A stretch of DNA of 64,000 nucleotides, taken from contig KN834766.1 of assembly GCA_000827265.1 (NCBI GenBank), forward strand, positions 677,061 to 741,060. Direction: 5' to 3'. The DNA comes from Collybiopsis luxurians FD-317 M1. Taxonomy: Eukaryota > Basidiomycota > Agaricomycetes > Agaricales > Omphalotaceae. The notes under the pieces are model-generated. The model saw nothing but the letters and a program-made list of their open reading frames with translations, searched no databases and was not told the origin of the DNA. Every line of letters begins with the position of its first letter. Position 1 is the first letter of the stretch. Both the position numbers and the translations under genes were made by a program. This document shows, piece by piece, positions 34,446-45,429 of this stretch.

Positions 34446-36003
34446 TAGAATTCTTATCTCTTTGAGTGTATGTAGATGATCTTGATAACTTTCATTAACT
34501 CTGTTCCAACTGTTTAATTTTCACCCTTGAACGTGTTACAAACTTCTGTCGTGAATGGTCCGACTTGAACATTTCAGCCATCCGAATGCACGGTTTTAAT
34601 TTCGCAATTGAAATGTCACCTGGGGGTCGGAGCTGCATTCAGATTCAAGCTTTCCTCGAATAAGTAAGTCGAATTTTCTAGGCACTTGCTCCAACTACAA
34701 GTCGAAGTAATACAATCTAACCCTGAAAAATGATTCTTAATTGGATGATAGCATCGACTTTTGGATTGCGTCATTCAATATTCAAGACTCAACTATTTCA
34801 ATCAGTTCGGCAGCCACGGGGTCTTCAGAAAACCCGCCAATGGTATTCTGAAATAATTCTGAATCGTTAATCGCTGGGATTTGCGGCTCTGACCGGTACA
34901 GTGATCTGATACCGCTATCTGTTCATCGGAAAGTAATATAGCCCGACCTCTGAATTTAAATGTGACAGATATGTCCAGAAGTTTCGCGCTTAAAGACTTC
35001 GATGTTGAGAGAATTCTAAACTTCCGGAACAGCATTCAGGCCTTCCACCAGCAATGAGGCGACGCTTTTGTTCCAAAGACTTTTCTCATTCTGTACCTTT
35101 GAAGATATGATCCCGTTTATGACGTGCAACATTTACTCTGTCGAAGGCTAAAATCCCTCCGCCGGCTGCAGTAGCTTCGATTCCTGGTGTCAAATACACC
35201 CATCCCAGGGAGCCACAATGGCTTCTATTGGATCTCAGAAGATGGGAGGTAAAAAACTATGACTTGCTGCTCCAAACGATTGAGTTGGGGGCGAGGACGG
35301 CAGGCAAGGCGGACGAATAATGGAGTTATATGATATATCGATACATTAACTGGATCTACCCGATCAATTTGAGAGTAAGGAAAATTGAGATGGCTACTAA
35401 ATATGAGACTCTTGTGATCACTACCAACTTTCTCAAGAAAATCAATATCATCCCGATGACAAACCTTGATTTCGTATCACAGTTTCAAGCTGCACTAAAC
35501 TTGGACAAGCGTGGTACCCAGTCGAGAATGAGAATGAGAATGAGAATAAGCATTGTGAGATCGAGGGTGGCCCCGTGTATGTTAAAGTTTTTCGGGGGAG
35601 ATATTCAAGAATCAAGAGATGTACTAGAAGGGATAAAAATTAAATGAGTGCTGTCAGGAACTTCGTAGGTAGTCTAGACATTCTAGATATGTCCTCAGAT
35701 AGAATGTTGGAATTAATTGGTGTGCTGCCAGCCTTAAACAATCTTGAACGAATCTCGCTTGGCAGCGTGTTATCAGCTCCAACATCTCCGTGCAAGTCTG
35801 ACCTAGCACTCAAATGTGGAACAAAGATGGCGCCGATATAGTGAACTTTGAGACATTCGGCTGACGGACTGGATACAACGTTGGCACTACTGTAATGCAA
35901 AGAGATCCAGGGTTTTGTACATGTCGCTATAGAGAGGAGTAAAAGAAAAAGGTTGTAATGAGCCATCAGAAGGCATTTCACGGGATATGCCCTTTCCGAA
36001 TCA

Positions 36004-36010
36004 TATATAA
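36004..36010 (+). promoter_or_regulatory. TATA-like box of lectin-like copy 3
   Basis: TATATAA 59 bases before the start codon; position identical in all three copies. Confidence 0.6.
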
Positions 36011-36068
36011 GATATGCCACTCCTGTTGATTCCTTATCCACTTAACCTAACCTGCTCTAACACATAAC

Positions 36069-36757
36069 ATGGCACCTCTTGCAGCTGAACCATTCCACGA
36101 TACCCTCAAACTACCTGTTCCAGGGGAGCGCGGTGACGACCATGACATTCATGTCATCGTTCTACCATTCCCCAAGGCCACCAATGCCGTTATATTTGGG
36201 GTGAGATCATTCATTTCCTCAAGTCAAGTGGATTCCATCGACTGACCCCATGGATCACAGCAACGTATCGCTCAATGGCCTCAGTTCTTCAATACCTATA
36301 TTCTCGACAGCAATAAACAGTTCATCAGCGTGCAAGCCTTTTGGACTGCCCCCAAGGATCCCGGCGAGTTCCAAATTACCGCCAGCCAGCCCTCCGGTGT
36401 CGCCCCCAACCCTATCGTTCTCACTTTGCCGTCCAGCAATGAAGATCGTTACATCGCCGTTTACGCTACCCATACTCCACCGGGCAGCAGCGAACTCAAA
36501 CCGAGTGACATGAAGCACGAACACGTAGGCCATGTGGTTGAATATTCTCGATCAAATGATGATTCTGTTTATCCTCCAGCGAAATTTCAGGATTGGAAGT
36601 GCAAAGGCAATCGACGTTACAATGGTAAGGACACGAACTGCTGTTGAAGTGCAGGTACACAGACTAAGTGATACGCGAAACTTTCATCCAGATTAATGCC
36701 GAAGATGGCGGTGATTCGGACTATCATGACACTGTCATCGGTGTTTCTGTGACTTAG
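36069..36757 (+). CDS. Lectin-like protein copy 3, 168 residues
   Basis: Exons give MAPLAAEPFHDTLKLPVPGE...AVIFG, then QRIAQWPQFFNTYILDSNKQ...SDMKHEH, RNFRIGSAKAIDVTM and INAEDGGDSDYHDTVIGVSV with TAG at 36755-36757. All splice sites and the acidic loop are kept. Oriented opposite to copy 2 in the other arm of the inverted repeat. The changes between copies are mostly conservative, suggesting the protein is still under selection. Confidence 0.75.
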
Positions 36758-36945
36758 TGCGTGCAGCTTCTTGTTTTGCCATTTCCTTGGCCTTTGAAAG
36801 ATGTTAACTCGATTCATAGCACTACCAAGTAAATGTTACCACAACGCCGATAACCAGGGCTTGGATCGCAGCCTGCTGGTGAAGTCTACTGTAGCTATCC
36901 ACTACCTTGAGATTATCGGATTCAACTATTCAACACTGTTTTTGT

Positions 36946-37687
36946 GTACTACATACTGATAAAAAGAGCAATATCAATCTCATGTTTACATTCCAGGTTG
37001 CCTGTTCCTTCTAAGTAGCTGAAACTATCCTTATCTGAGCATTGAGACCCAAGGTGGGATATGAATTTGATCCGAGCACTAACAACTCTAAGCGGCCCAA
37101 GAGTAGTAACGGCTCGGTCAAAATCATCTATAAGGTGAATTTTGAATAGTTGACGCACCTACTATACTTTTTGTAGTGGCAATATCGTGCTACAAACAAC
37201 AGAGATCCAAATAGAGGAAAGCGCCCCTTGCATGCGAATCCTATCCAGATCTAATACTTGATTTTTCAGCATTCAGCGCGACAATCAGGTGTAAAGGCTT
37301 CTCTGAGGTCACTTCATAAAACCCAATTAGCCCGCCAGCAAAAGAAATAATTCAGTCAAGATAGCGTGACAGGTAAGCCTGTTCATCTCCGGAGTCTCAT
37401 GTTAATATTGTCCACCGCCCATTTTTGTTGTCGTGTTGCCACATTGATATAGGGAAGCTATGACGAGTTAAATCAAAGAGTCGAGAGTGGATGAAATAAA
37501 TGACCATGGATGGATTTAATAGTATTCCTGTACAGAACTTGAACAAATAAATGCAACGGTAAGCCAAAAGAAAGGGGACAAGGAAATTAGACCCAGGGAG
37601 GTTAGCCTGTTACAACAATGAAACTGGTAGGAACAAAGACTCTGGTTAACAAGGAGTTATAAGTGGCACCTCAAGTGTTGGCAGCAT
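36946..37687. other. Intergenic
   Basis: No gene seen. The stretch separates the inverted repeat from the cc5/Mrp51 units and is AT-rich. Confidence 0.5.
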
Positions 37688-38340
37688 CTAGAACAACAAA
37701 GGAAGTAATATCTGGGACAGAGTCCCCAGGATTAAGGGCAACGAGGTTGCGCAAAGCTGCCTGGTTTTTGAGGTCGACTTGAGCGAGAGTGGGATTAGCT
37801 TGAAAGTGAGAATGAGGTTTATTCTAGATGCTATCTGTGGAAATGAAGGGTAAAATCGTACCTTTACTGCACAAACAGCAAAGAGTTTTGAGGGGGGAAA
37901 GTTGATAGCAGGGAGAAATGCATTTTGAATTGTAAAACTAATAAGGACGAAGTCTATGTAAATAAATCAGTACGTAGTTAATCAGGTATAGGTACGACAA
38001 CTTACCCTCAGAAGCACACGAAAGAGTGTGAACGACTGAGGGATAGGATCTAGTAACGGCACGTATAAATAATGTCCGTAGGTGATGTAAAACCTTCACC
38101 TGAGTACCTACGAACCCGGGCTAAAGTAAAGGAAAATAAAATAGGAGACTGTGATCGCGGATGAGCACAGCGAGCGGGATAAGTAGTATCCGGGCGGGGC
38201 TCGTATCGTCTGCTTTACCTCAACATGAATACTTTTCACCTCACCGGTAATCTGGATGTTCTGCGCGAGAAAATTAGCGAGCTGAAACTTTAAATAACAA
38301 GAAAACGACGTACATCCATGGAAAAGACCTGGTTCGACAT
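37688..38340 (-). pseudogene. cc5: subfamily B coiled-coil gene, truncated
   Basis: Exon 1 reads MSNQVFSMD from 38340; a microexon NIQITG and the core exon (LAQVDLKNQAALRNLVALNP GDSVPDITSFVVLDAAN) are recognisable. The acceptor before the core exon is damaged (CAAG|CTAATCCC, one base short compared with cc6). The core ends in TGA right after DAANT, and the coil exon is missing. Dead copy, divergent from a dead Mrp51 fragment exactly as cc6 is divergent from intact Mrp51. Confidence 0.75.
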
Positions 38341-38479
38341 GGCTGGTGAAGACTGCCATCATGAGTCCCTTGCTCTACACGCACACCGACACCGATATAA
38401 GTGGGGTTGTCAGAGCTAATCGGGAGTCTCATATTTCTTCGAATTTGCGTATCTCGATGACCATACCGGCAGGTCACAG

Positions 38480-38720
38480 TGAGTGTTTACAATTTCTAAA
38501 TTCCCGCTAATACGTTGCGCTGTAGGTGTATTGAGGGCTCAAACTTCTTTAGCCCTTCGTCGACGGAATGCGTTCATCTCACTCCTGGCTCTATTCGATA
38601 CCCGGGCTCAATACATCGCATGGATATAAAGTAGGGTTCATCCGACGTTTGAAGGACTGCAAATCCAACCAATAATCCTTGATCCATACCCATCGGGGTC
38701 CAAAATTGGAACTTTATCTC
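38480..38720 (+). pseudogene. Mrp51 fragment (N-terminal region)
   Basis: The sequence matches 40390-40590 of intact Mrp51: RRRNAFISLLALFDTRAQYI parallels RRRNAFISLPAPFEHRAQFI, and FIRRLKDCKSNQ parallels FIRRFEEMQVRP. Everything upstream and downstream is gone and several frame shifts are present. Confidence 0.75.
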
Positions 38721-39282
38721 AGAAATGCAAAAAAGCACCTCAACTTCCTTGCAAAGTTTCGCTTTGACATGTATGTACACATTTCCATGTGAAATGTATC
38801 ATCTTCGTCGGCTGGACAATCAGCTGGAGATATGTATACTCGCACTACTGATAACTCAAGACTGGTTTGATTTTAAGCCTCATCGAGGACCGCTAGTTTT
38901 GGAAGTATTCACTTCTCGCTGTGTCGCCTATGGCTAGGACCGGTCGAAATGATTAGCGGTGAACTTGTTCGGCGTGGAGATTAACGTGGCACCACGCCAA
39001 TCATAATCAATGGATAGTCACGGACTGGGTTGGAAAATTTAGGAATATGCAGAGTATGGATGAAACACGATATCGACATGAACAACTGTACAGATAACTT
39101 GAAATTTTAAGAAAGCATTACGAGAACAAATAGACAGCAATGTGCTAGCGGACAGCCTTAGGAAAAGCTGGATTCGTGAAGCACGGATGCGTCACAACGA
39201 CGCTAATAAGAAAGGGAGAAAGCTCTAGTTAACCGATATTTGGTATATTCAGGCGGATCATTATTTCTTACCTCAAGTGACT
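38721..39282. other. Intergenic between the Mrp51 fragment and cc6
   Basis: No gene seen. The distal part is the 3' flank of cc6, also found at 30.15-30.25 kb. Confidence 0.5.
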
Positions 39283-39934
39283 CTAATTTCTGTTGAGGTT
39301 ACCGATAATCTTCGCAAGGGAAGCCGAAGCCATATCGATGATGGCAGTGAGTTCCTGCTGCGCTTCAGCCAGCTCCTTCTGCTCTCCAGCAAGCTGTTCC
39401 TGTTGTCTATGGAGTTCTTTCTTTTTGGTCACGGCCTGATCTATGATGCTTTGGATGTTCTTGATTTTGTGCTGCATGAGCGAAAGATCTGCTTGGTTCT
39501 AGAGAAATAAAATTAATCAGATTTGAAGTCAGAAGTGGACGAATGAGAGAGTAATACTTACGTCTCTAAGGAGATCTTCGGCAGCATCCAGAACAGCGAA
39601 GGAGGTGATATCTGGGACAGAGCTCCCAGGATTAAGGGCGACGAGGTTGCGCAAAGCTTCCTGGTTTTTGAGGTCCACTTGAGCGAGTGTGGGATTAGTC
39701 TACGAGTGAGAGTGAGGTTCATTGAAGATGCTATCTAAGAAAATGAAGAATGAAGTCGCACCTGTACCGCCCAAATGATAAAGAGTTTGAGGAGGAAAGT
39801 TAGCATGAGAAAGAAATGCGTCTGGATTAATTTTTACCTCGGTAGACTAAATGTTCTGCGTGTGAGGATTAGCGAGCTGAAACTTGGAATACAAGAAAAC
39901 GGCACACATTCACGGACAAGACTTGGTTCGACAT
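39283..39934 (-). CDS. cc6: small coiled-coil family protein, subfamily B, about 120 residues
   Basis: Exon 1 (39934-39908) gives MSNQVLSVN; the core exon (about 39563-39700) gives TNPTLAQVDLKNQEALRNLV...SVPDITSFAVLDAAEDLLRD; the last exon gives NQADLSLMQHKIKNIQSIID then KKKELHRQQEQLAGEQKELA and LAKIIGNLNRN with TAG at 39283. The microexon of cc2 is present as DNA but contains TAG, so it must be skipped; the phase-0 junctions allow this. Strong heptad coil. Divergent from Mrp51 with about 290 bases between start codons. Confidence 0.7.
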
Positions 39935-40222
39935 AGTGAGATGTACACTGTAGATGGTGGTTTGGAGAAAACATGGCTGTGAAGACTGCCATCCTCCCTC
40001 GAGATTACTTGCGGGGTTTGCGCAAGAAACTTGGATCTTTTCCGAATCCATTTGGGGGAAAGTCACATGACTGCCCAACTTAGCGGCCCGAACTGTTCCG
40101 ACCGGAAATTCAAATTATTTCTGTCCTGAGCGACGACCACGGCGAGGACGGTGTGACGGTGACAGTAAGTGTACGTGCAATTTTCAGTTTTTTTTTTTGC
40201 TAATACCTTATGCTACAGGTGC

Positions 40223-42103
40223 ATGGCATCAACGTCAGTGGCAGTGGCCAAGACTGCTGCTGGCCCTGCAGTAAAAGTACATCCTCCAGCTTCTCCATTT
40301 GCTGCTCTTCTTCGACGTTCCCGCTTCGCGACATTCGACCCTAAAATCCGACAAACTTACTCTACTCCGCCCTCCCATGCCGCTAGAGGCTCATGGGGTC
40401 TCAAACGTCCTCTAGCCCTCCGTCGTCGGAACGCGTTCATCTCACTCCCTGCTCCATTCGAACACCGAGCTCAATTCATCGAATGGACTCGAGCCGAAGA
40501 TGAAGTCCGGTTCATTAGACGTTTCGAGGAGATGCAAGTCCGGCCACGAATGACTCCCAAAACCCCCTGGTCCAAAACCGTCGGACTCAAAAATTCAACC
40601 AACTGGCTTATAGATTCCGAATTCGCACATAGATACGAAGGTCCCGAGGCTGAAGAACCTGATGCGTTTTTATTGCAGGAGGAAGCTCAAAAAGCTCAAG
40701 AAGCCCGCTCGACTCTCCAGAAAAAGACCTCCGTCGATGCATCTTTGGAAGAATACGGGAATGCGGGTCAGGGGAATTACGGGCATCGTAGAGCTCTTAA
40801 AAGCTCTACATCATACAAAAAAGTCTCTCCCAATATCGACGCGATGCTTCCTCACGAATTCGACGCCTACGTCCGTCGTCTTCGACACCTTCGACCCAAA
40901 TTCCAAGAGTATCTCCGGTCCCACGTCGTCGAAGAAAAACGCAACTTGCAAAAACTTCAACAGAATCTCGATACCTTGGACCGCGAATCCACTCGCGACC
41001 CAACAAAAAAACTCGACGCCTCCAACGTCCGGTCCATCATCGAAGATACTCGCAAAGACGCCCTCCACCCTTCGACCAACCTCTACCAACTCGCGCAGAT
41101 GCCTGACGTGTCCTTCCACCGACGATTCATCGAAGACCATACCGAGTCCCAGTTCGCAGACAACACCAACTCGAACGGCGTCGTCATCGAACAGCGTCCA
41201 CACCAAGTCGGCGGCCTCCTCTACTCCCACCCCTCCCTCCTCCACTCGCAAATCTTCTCCACCCCCCAACCGGGTATCATCCTCCAGAACGCCCACGACA
41301 TCACCGCGCCCACCCACACCGTGTTCATCGCCTCTTTCGGTGGTCTCTCCCCTACCATTGCGGAACAACACAGAGGGGATAAGACGCCTCTTTTGAACCA
41401 CAATTCTACGGAGGGTGTGAAGAGGGAGAATATCAAGCGGAGCGTGGCGAAGATGAGGTTGTACCCTGGGACTGTGTCGTTAGAGAGGCCTCCGACGAGT
41501 GTAGCGGAGGATGCGAGTTTGACGGGGGGTCTGGAGGATGTGAAGTTGTATAGTCAGGCGATGGTGGCTGGGTCGCAGGTGATGTTTAGTCAGAGTAATC
41601 CGTATAAGCCTGGGACGATGGAGTATGTTGCGTTGCAGCCTGTGACGGGTAAGGGGGAGAGGGGATCTGGTGGAGGTGAGTGTGACGGTTTACGTTTCGG
41701 GCTGGAATGAATTCCGAGCTAATTTTTTCGTGTTTTTTCTTTTTTTACAGGAATGGCCCCTACTTCGTCTGGTACAACACCGTTGATGACTCCGATTACG
41801 AGGAAAATGAATCGGTCTGGCGCGTTGTCATATCCTGGTACTGTTAATGTCAGGACGAGCCGGGAAGAGAGTCTTACGCGGTGGAGAAGTAAATCGTGGG
41901 CTAAGAATGTTGCGAATAAGAGTGGAGGAGCCGGTGCCGGCGCGAGTTTGAGTGTGGGTAAGGGTAACAGTCAAGGTAAAGGTAAAGATGCGGGCGAGGG
42001 TAAGGGTAAAGGCTCGGAAGAGGGAGCTCGATCTGGAGCTGGAGCTGGAGAGGAGAATGGGCAGCAGCCGGATTTGTTCAAGACGTTGAGAACGTTGATT
42101 TAG
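40223..42103 (+). CDS. MRP51: Mitochondrial small-subunit ribosomal protein Mrp51/bS1m, 601 residues (only intact copy)
   Basis: Mrp51 is a fungal mitoribosome small-subunit protein needed for mitochondrial translation. Exons 40223-41675 and 41751-42103 join in frame (602 codons). Family marks: FAALLRRSRFATFD at residues about 25-40, TPPSHAARGSWGLKRPLALR at about 45-65 (the RG-WGLKRPLP signature of this family), then a conserved EFAHRYEGPE and a long region through VGGLLYSHPSLLHSQIF. The C-terminus is a low-complexity Gly/Lys/Glu/Ala tail (KGKGKDAGEGKGKGSEEG). The N-terminus is Ala/Lys-rich, as expected of a matrix-targeting presequence. The ATG at 40223 follows a probable 5' UTR intron ending at 40219. 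Six or more broken copies lie in the window, so this is likely the functional gene. Confidence 0.85.
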
Positions 42104-43773
42104 ACTTGGTGCTAGTAGTTGGGGGTAGTAGTTAAGCTATGTAGATAAGGGTATGTTTGTGTGCGTTTCGGGTGGGTTTGTGTGCTCTGAAATAATACTC
42201 TACTTCCAGTTTAGTTTTATACATTCTTTTCCCTTCCTAGTTTGGTTATGCAGTTGGTGTCTTCATGGTGAGATTTGAGTGGATATCGATTTACAGCAGG
42301 ATGGATTGGTCTTAGATTCTCTTCTTCGCCTTTTGGATCTCTAATTGGAATCGATTTAGAGTCTAACGAAAGGACTGGGTTTAGTGACGAAAGTTCCCTT
42401 TGGGTACCTTCGAACTATGTAACGCTGCGAGTTTTCATGATCGCCTGTGGGTCCAGTCCAAATCCGGATAGCACAGCCACATCAGTTTGAAGTAAACCTT
42501 ACGTGCGAATAAAAGACCGAACGGTCACATACGGTCACAGTGACGTGGGCTCACATGTCCCAAGTCACCAGGGGCGGGCGTGATGCGAGGCTCGCAACCT
42601 CCCGCCGCTCCCCGGAGCCAGCCTCGAGCTGCCGGCGCTGTCGCGTTGATGATCGAGCGAAAATTGGGACAAAAGAATGAAAAAAGAAAAAAAAAACAAA
42701 ACAAAACAAAAAGAGATGGAGGCATAACTTAAGAGGAGCGAAGACGAGGGCGAGACCACATAGATTCACCGCAGTACAGTGTACGGCTCATTCTACTGGG
42801 TACTTCATGAAACGAATTAATCAAAAGAAAATGATAAGAAAATGAGAGTGAAAAGAAAATGAGAAAATGAACTGCGATAGGTGCAAGTACCTTACCTGTC
42901 GTAAAATGAAGTTCCATTGGGGGATTGAATCTGTACTACCGAGGCAGGACACAGTGACATGGGGGCCATGGTTAGTTAGATTTTGGATATCCAAATGAGC
43001 AGTCGATGTGGGTAAGTAGATTTTAAATCGAGCCGCTTTTGAGATGAGGCTGAAGGAACAGAGTTGTTCGCTATCGTTCGGGCCATGAGTCTCTGCCTCG
43101 CGGCAAGCGAACAGCATTACATATCCATCATTCATCTCTATTCGGCAGTGACATGAATAAAAATGATGGTGGCGACACTCGTCTTGCAGGCATGACTGTA
43201 GCGTCTTTTAAGGTTTTCTGCCCATTCAGAAAAATCTCGGGAGCTCACTGAAAGGCAAAAAAAGACGGTGCAGTCATGCCTGCAAGACCCTGCATGCAGT
43301 CAGCAAGACGGCGGCAAGGCCAGCAAGACCCCATACATTGGCGCTTATGCGTCGCAATTGCACGATCATGTGGCCATTTGTAGCCTTCCCCCCATGTATA
43401 TGTGCGTATAATGCAGCGACTGTGTACCTCAGAATACAGAATTGCTATGGGAGTATATTGAAAATTACATAGAGCATTAGATACTACTGCGTAAATTAAG
43501 AGAGATATAACAAATCAATTAATTAGCTATTAAGAACTGTAAAGGGAACTCGAGCTGGGTGTACACGACTGGCTGCTCTTTCCCTCTCGACTATGGAAAA
43601 AGAAACAAGGTAAAGATTATATTTCTAGGTAGGTAGAGGAGTGAATAACTTACTGCGTATAGCTACAGACCTGCGAAATTCTTGCTTTAGAGTCTCCTGC
43701 ATGCGGAAGCGATGGCCTTCAAGGAGAGAAATGCCAAGTTTGATTAGTTCTGTATATCCGAAGAGCTGGAACA
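42104..43773. other. Mrp51 3' flank, then the left part of an insertion
   Basis: Up to about 42490 the sequence parallels the 3' flank of the Mrp51 copy at 53.4-53.76 kb, including GATAGCACAGCCAC. After that the match stops and unrelated DNA begins, with a GC-rich stretch at 42540-42660. Open minus-strand frames at 42820-43135 have no support. The left edge of the inserted DNA is therefore near 42480-42500. Confidence 0.6.
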
Positions 43774-45429
43774 CTAACCGAAGAGTTCAGTAAGTCCAGG
43801 CACTTTATTCGCTTGCCCGGTAACCGCGGCAGCAATAGGAACTGGAAGCGTAACCCTGATGCACTCCTGGCGATTTCGGACAAGTTGTGCAGTGTTTACA
43901 AAATCAGATATGTCAAATAGAAGAGTGATAGAATCGTTGATCCCCTTCTGACAGAGGTTAGGTGGGGCAATTCCCTGGATCCTGGTCGAGAGAGTGAAAA
44001 CATAGGGGTCCCCATTATGACTCCTAGACAACTGCCTTCGACGCTCTGGAACCAAAAGCTTGCCACTCGCTGGATTAAATTCTATATAATTCTGAGCAGA
44101 CAGCTGTCAGAATTTGTATACATAATTTACTGAAGAACAGTAGACGTACCAAATAGAACATCTGTACAATAGTTGCCGGCAAAATTTGAGTTCGAAATTT
44201 TGTATATTTCAAGGCTGGGCTATAAGCGAAGTGTGCCGACATGAATTCTGATATTTCCAGGATATTGGGAATATTTGGCAGCAGTCGAGGGATTGAGTCG
44301 ACTGACCAGGTCTTCGGCTTCATGAATATTTCCAGGACCTCCAGTGATGGGAAGGAAGACGCCAAAAATTTTGCAGCCCTACTTGGACTGCACTGGTTTA
44401 GTTTTCCGGAAGCGTTCGTGCTGATTTCCCGAGCAATTGCTTGCCTCAAATGGCAAAAAAATCGAGCAAGCCTTTCAGGTGAGTTAAAATTCGCTTTGTA
44501 TTCAGAAAGGAGGGTGTCCCCAAACCCACACTGAGCAAGACCCAGCGCAGTTTTGGGACCAATATCGGCTACTCCTCCCTCATCGATATCATTTCCGAGG
44601 AGGAGTGCAAGCAGGATAAGGCCTGCTTGGGTCAACCCTAGCTGCCTTCGGATATCTCGGGCATGATAGATATCAACCACGAGCTTGCTTGGGGTTGATT
44701 CAGCTCTAAAGATTATATATTAAACAGTAGATACGTTTTGCTGAATATTACATACATATTGACCCGAAGGATGCATGGTGCACCGAAAGGAAATACATCC
44801 CCATCTTTGGTTAGCACTGCATCAACCGCCCCAAATTTATTAAAGACGGCCAGTGCAGCATCTGCATCACCCCTCGCCTGTGCATGTAGATTATGTACAG
44901 TTCAGTTACTGCTTTGGTTGAGCAGGTAAGTGTGACGTACATCATGAATATTAAAATTGAATGCTTTGATCAACCGGCGAGAAAGCTGAAAATAATCTGG
45001 CTCATTGGTGAACACCTTCCGCCCCCGTTTGACAGCTGGACGTTCCGGACCATCAAATGCGAATAGACAGGCTATGGGAGCTCTGCAGAGATGAGAGACT
45101 AGCATGCAAAATTGCGTGAGGGTGGTATTGGAACGATTGAGTTGGCTGACTCTGCGGTCAGCAGCTCGATAGCTGACCAGTAATACACTGCCCAGAATAT
45201 GAGTAAACCTGAGTTCTCAGCTCAATTAAAAGAGAACTTACAGTGTGTCTATTCCCAGAATGAATGGCCGAGTACCTTGATATTCATTGAGAAATTTCTC
45301 ATGGGCAAAATCGGCGAAAGTTCGCGTTGATACCACAGGGGCGAGTAGCTCAATTACCCAATTTTGTGAGTTGTATACAGTACATAGATTTATAAATGCA
45401 CTTACTGGCCAAATACCTGGTATTCCCAT
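43774..45429 (-). CDS. XPG/Rad2 (FEN1/GEN1)-like nuclease family protein
   Basis: Start at 45429 (MGIPGIWP), spliced to LLAPVVSTRTFADFA and LGIDT with its conserved N-domain Asp. Later exons give LCRAPIACLFAFDGPERPAV, then the I-domain ARGDADAALAVFNKFGAVDA VLTKDGDVFPFGA. In the family this stretch has Glu-Ala-Glu-Ala and Asp-Asp-x-Asp; here they read DADA and KDGD, so one metal-ligand position has changed. A helix-hairpin-helix like IDEGGVADIGPKTALGLA and GFGDTLL follows, and the protein ends KVPGLTELFG. Six or so exons with GT..AG introns. It lies inside the insertion bracketed at 42.5-50.5 kb. Flap/Holliday nuclease chemistry is family knowledge; activity of this copy is uncertain. Confidence 0.75.

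Larger units (their letters stand above)
34446..36945. repeat. Right arm of the large inverted repeat
   Basis: Inverted counterpart of 31255-33646. It contains lectin-like copy 3. A unique stretch near 35200-35640 with an AGAATG hexamer repeat (about 35525-35550) interrupts or replaces arm sequence. Confidence 0.75.

Noticed and set aside
35640..36041. 133-codon minus-strand frame upstream of lectin-like copy 3
   Set aside because: It is the shared upstream flank of the lectin-like genes; the frame is not kept in the other two copies.
40662..41401. 244-codon plus-strand frame and 196-codon minus-strand frame
   Set aside because: Alternative frames of the Mrp51 exon; the real frame has the family signature and joins exon 2 correctly.
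42540..42770. GC-rich stretch followed by an A-rich run, with minus-strand open frames
   Set aside because: Frames are low-complexity Phe/Leu runs complementary to the A-rich tract; no splice sites or conserved motif. Kept only as the edge of the inserted DNA.
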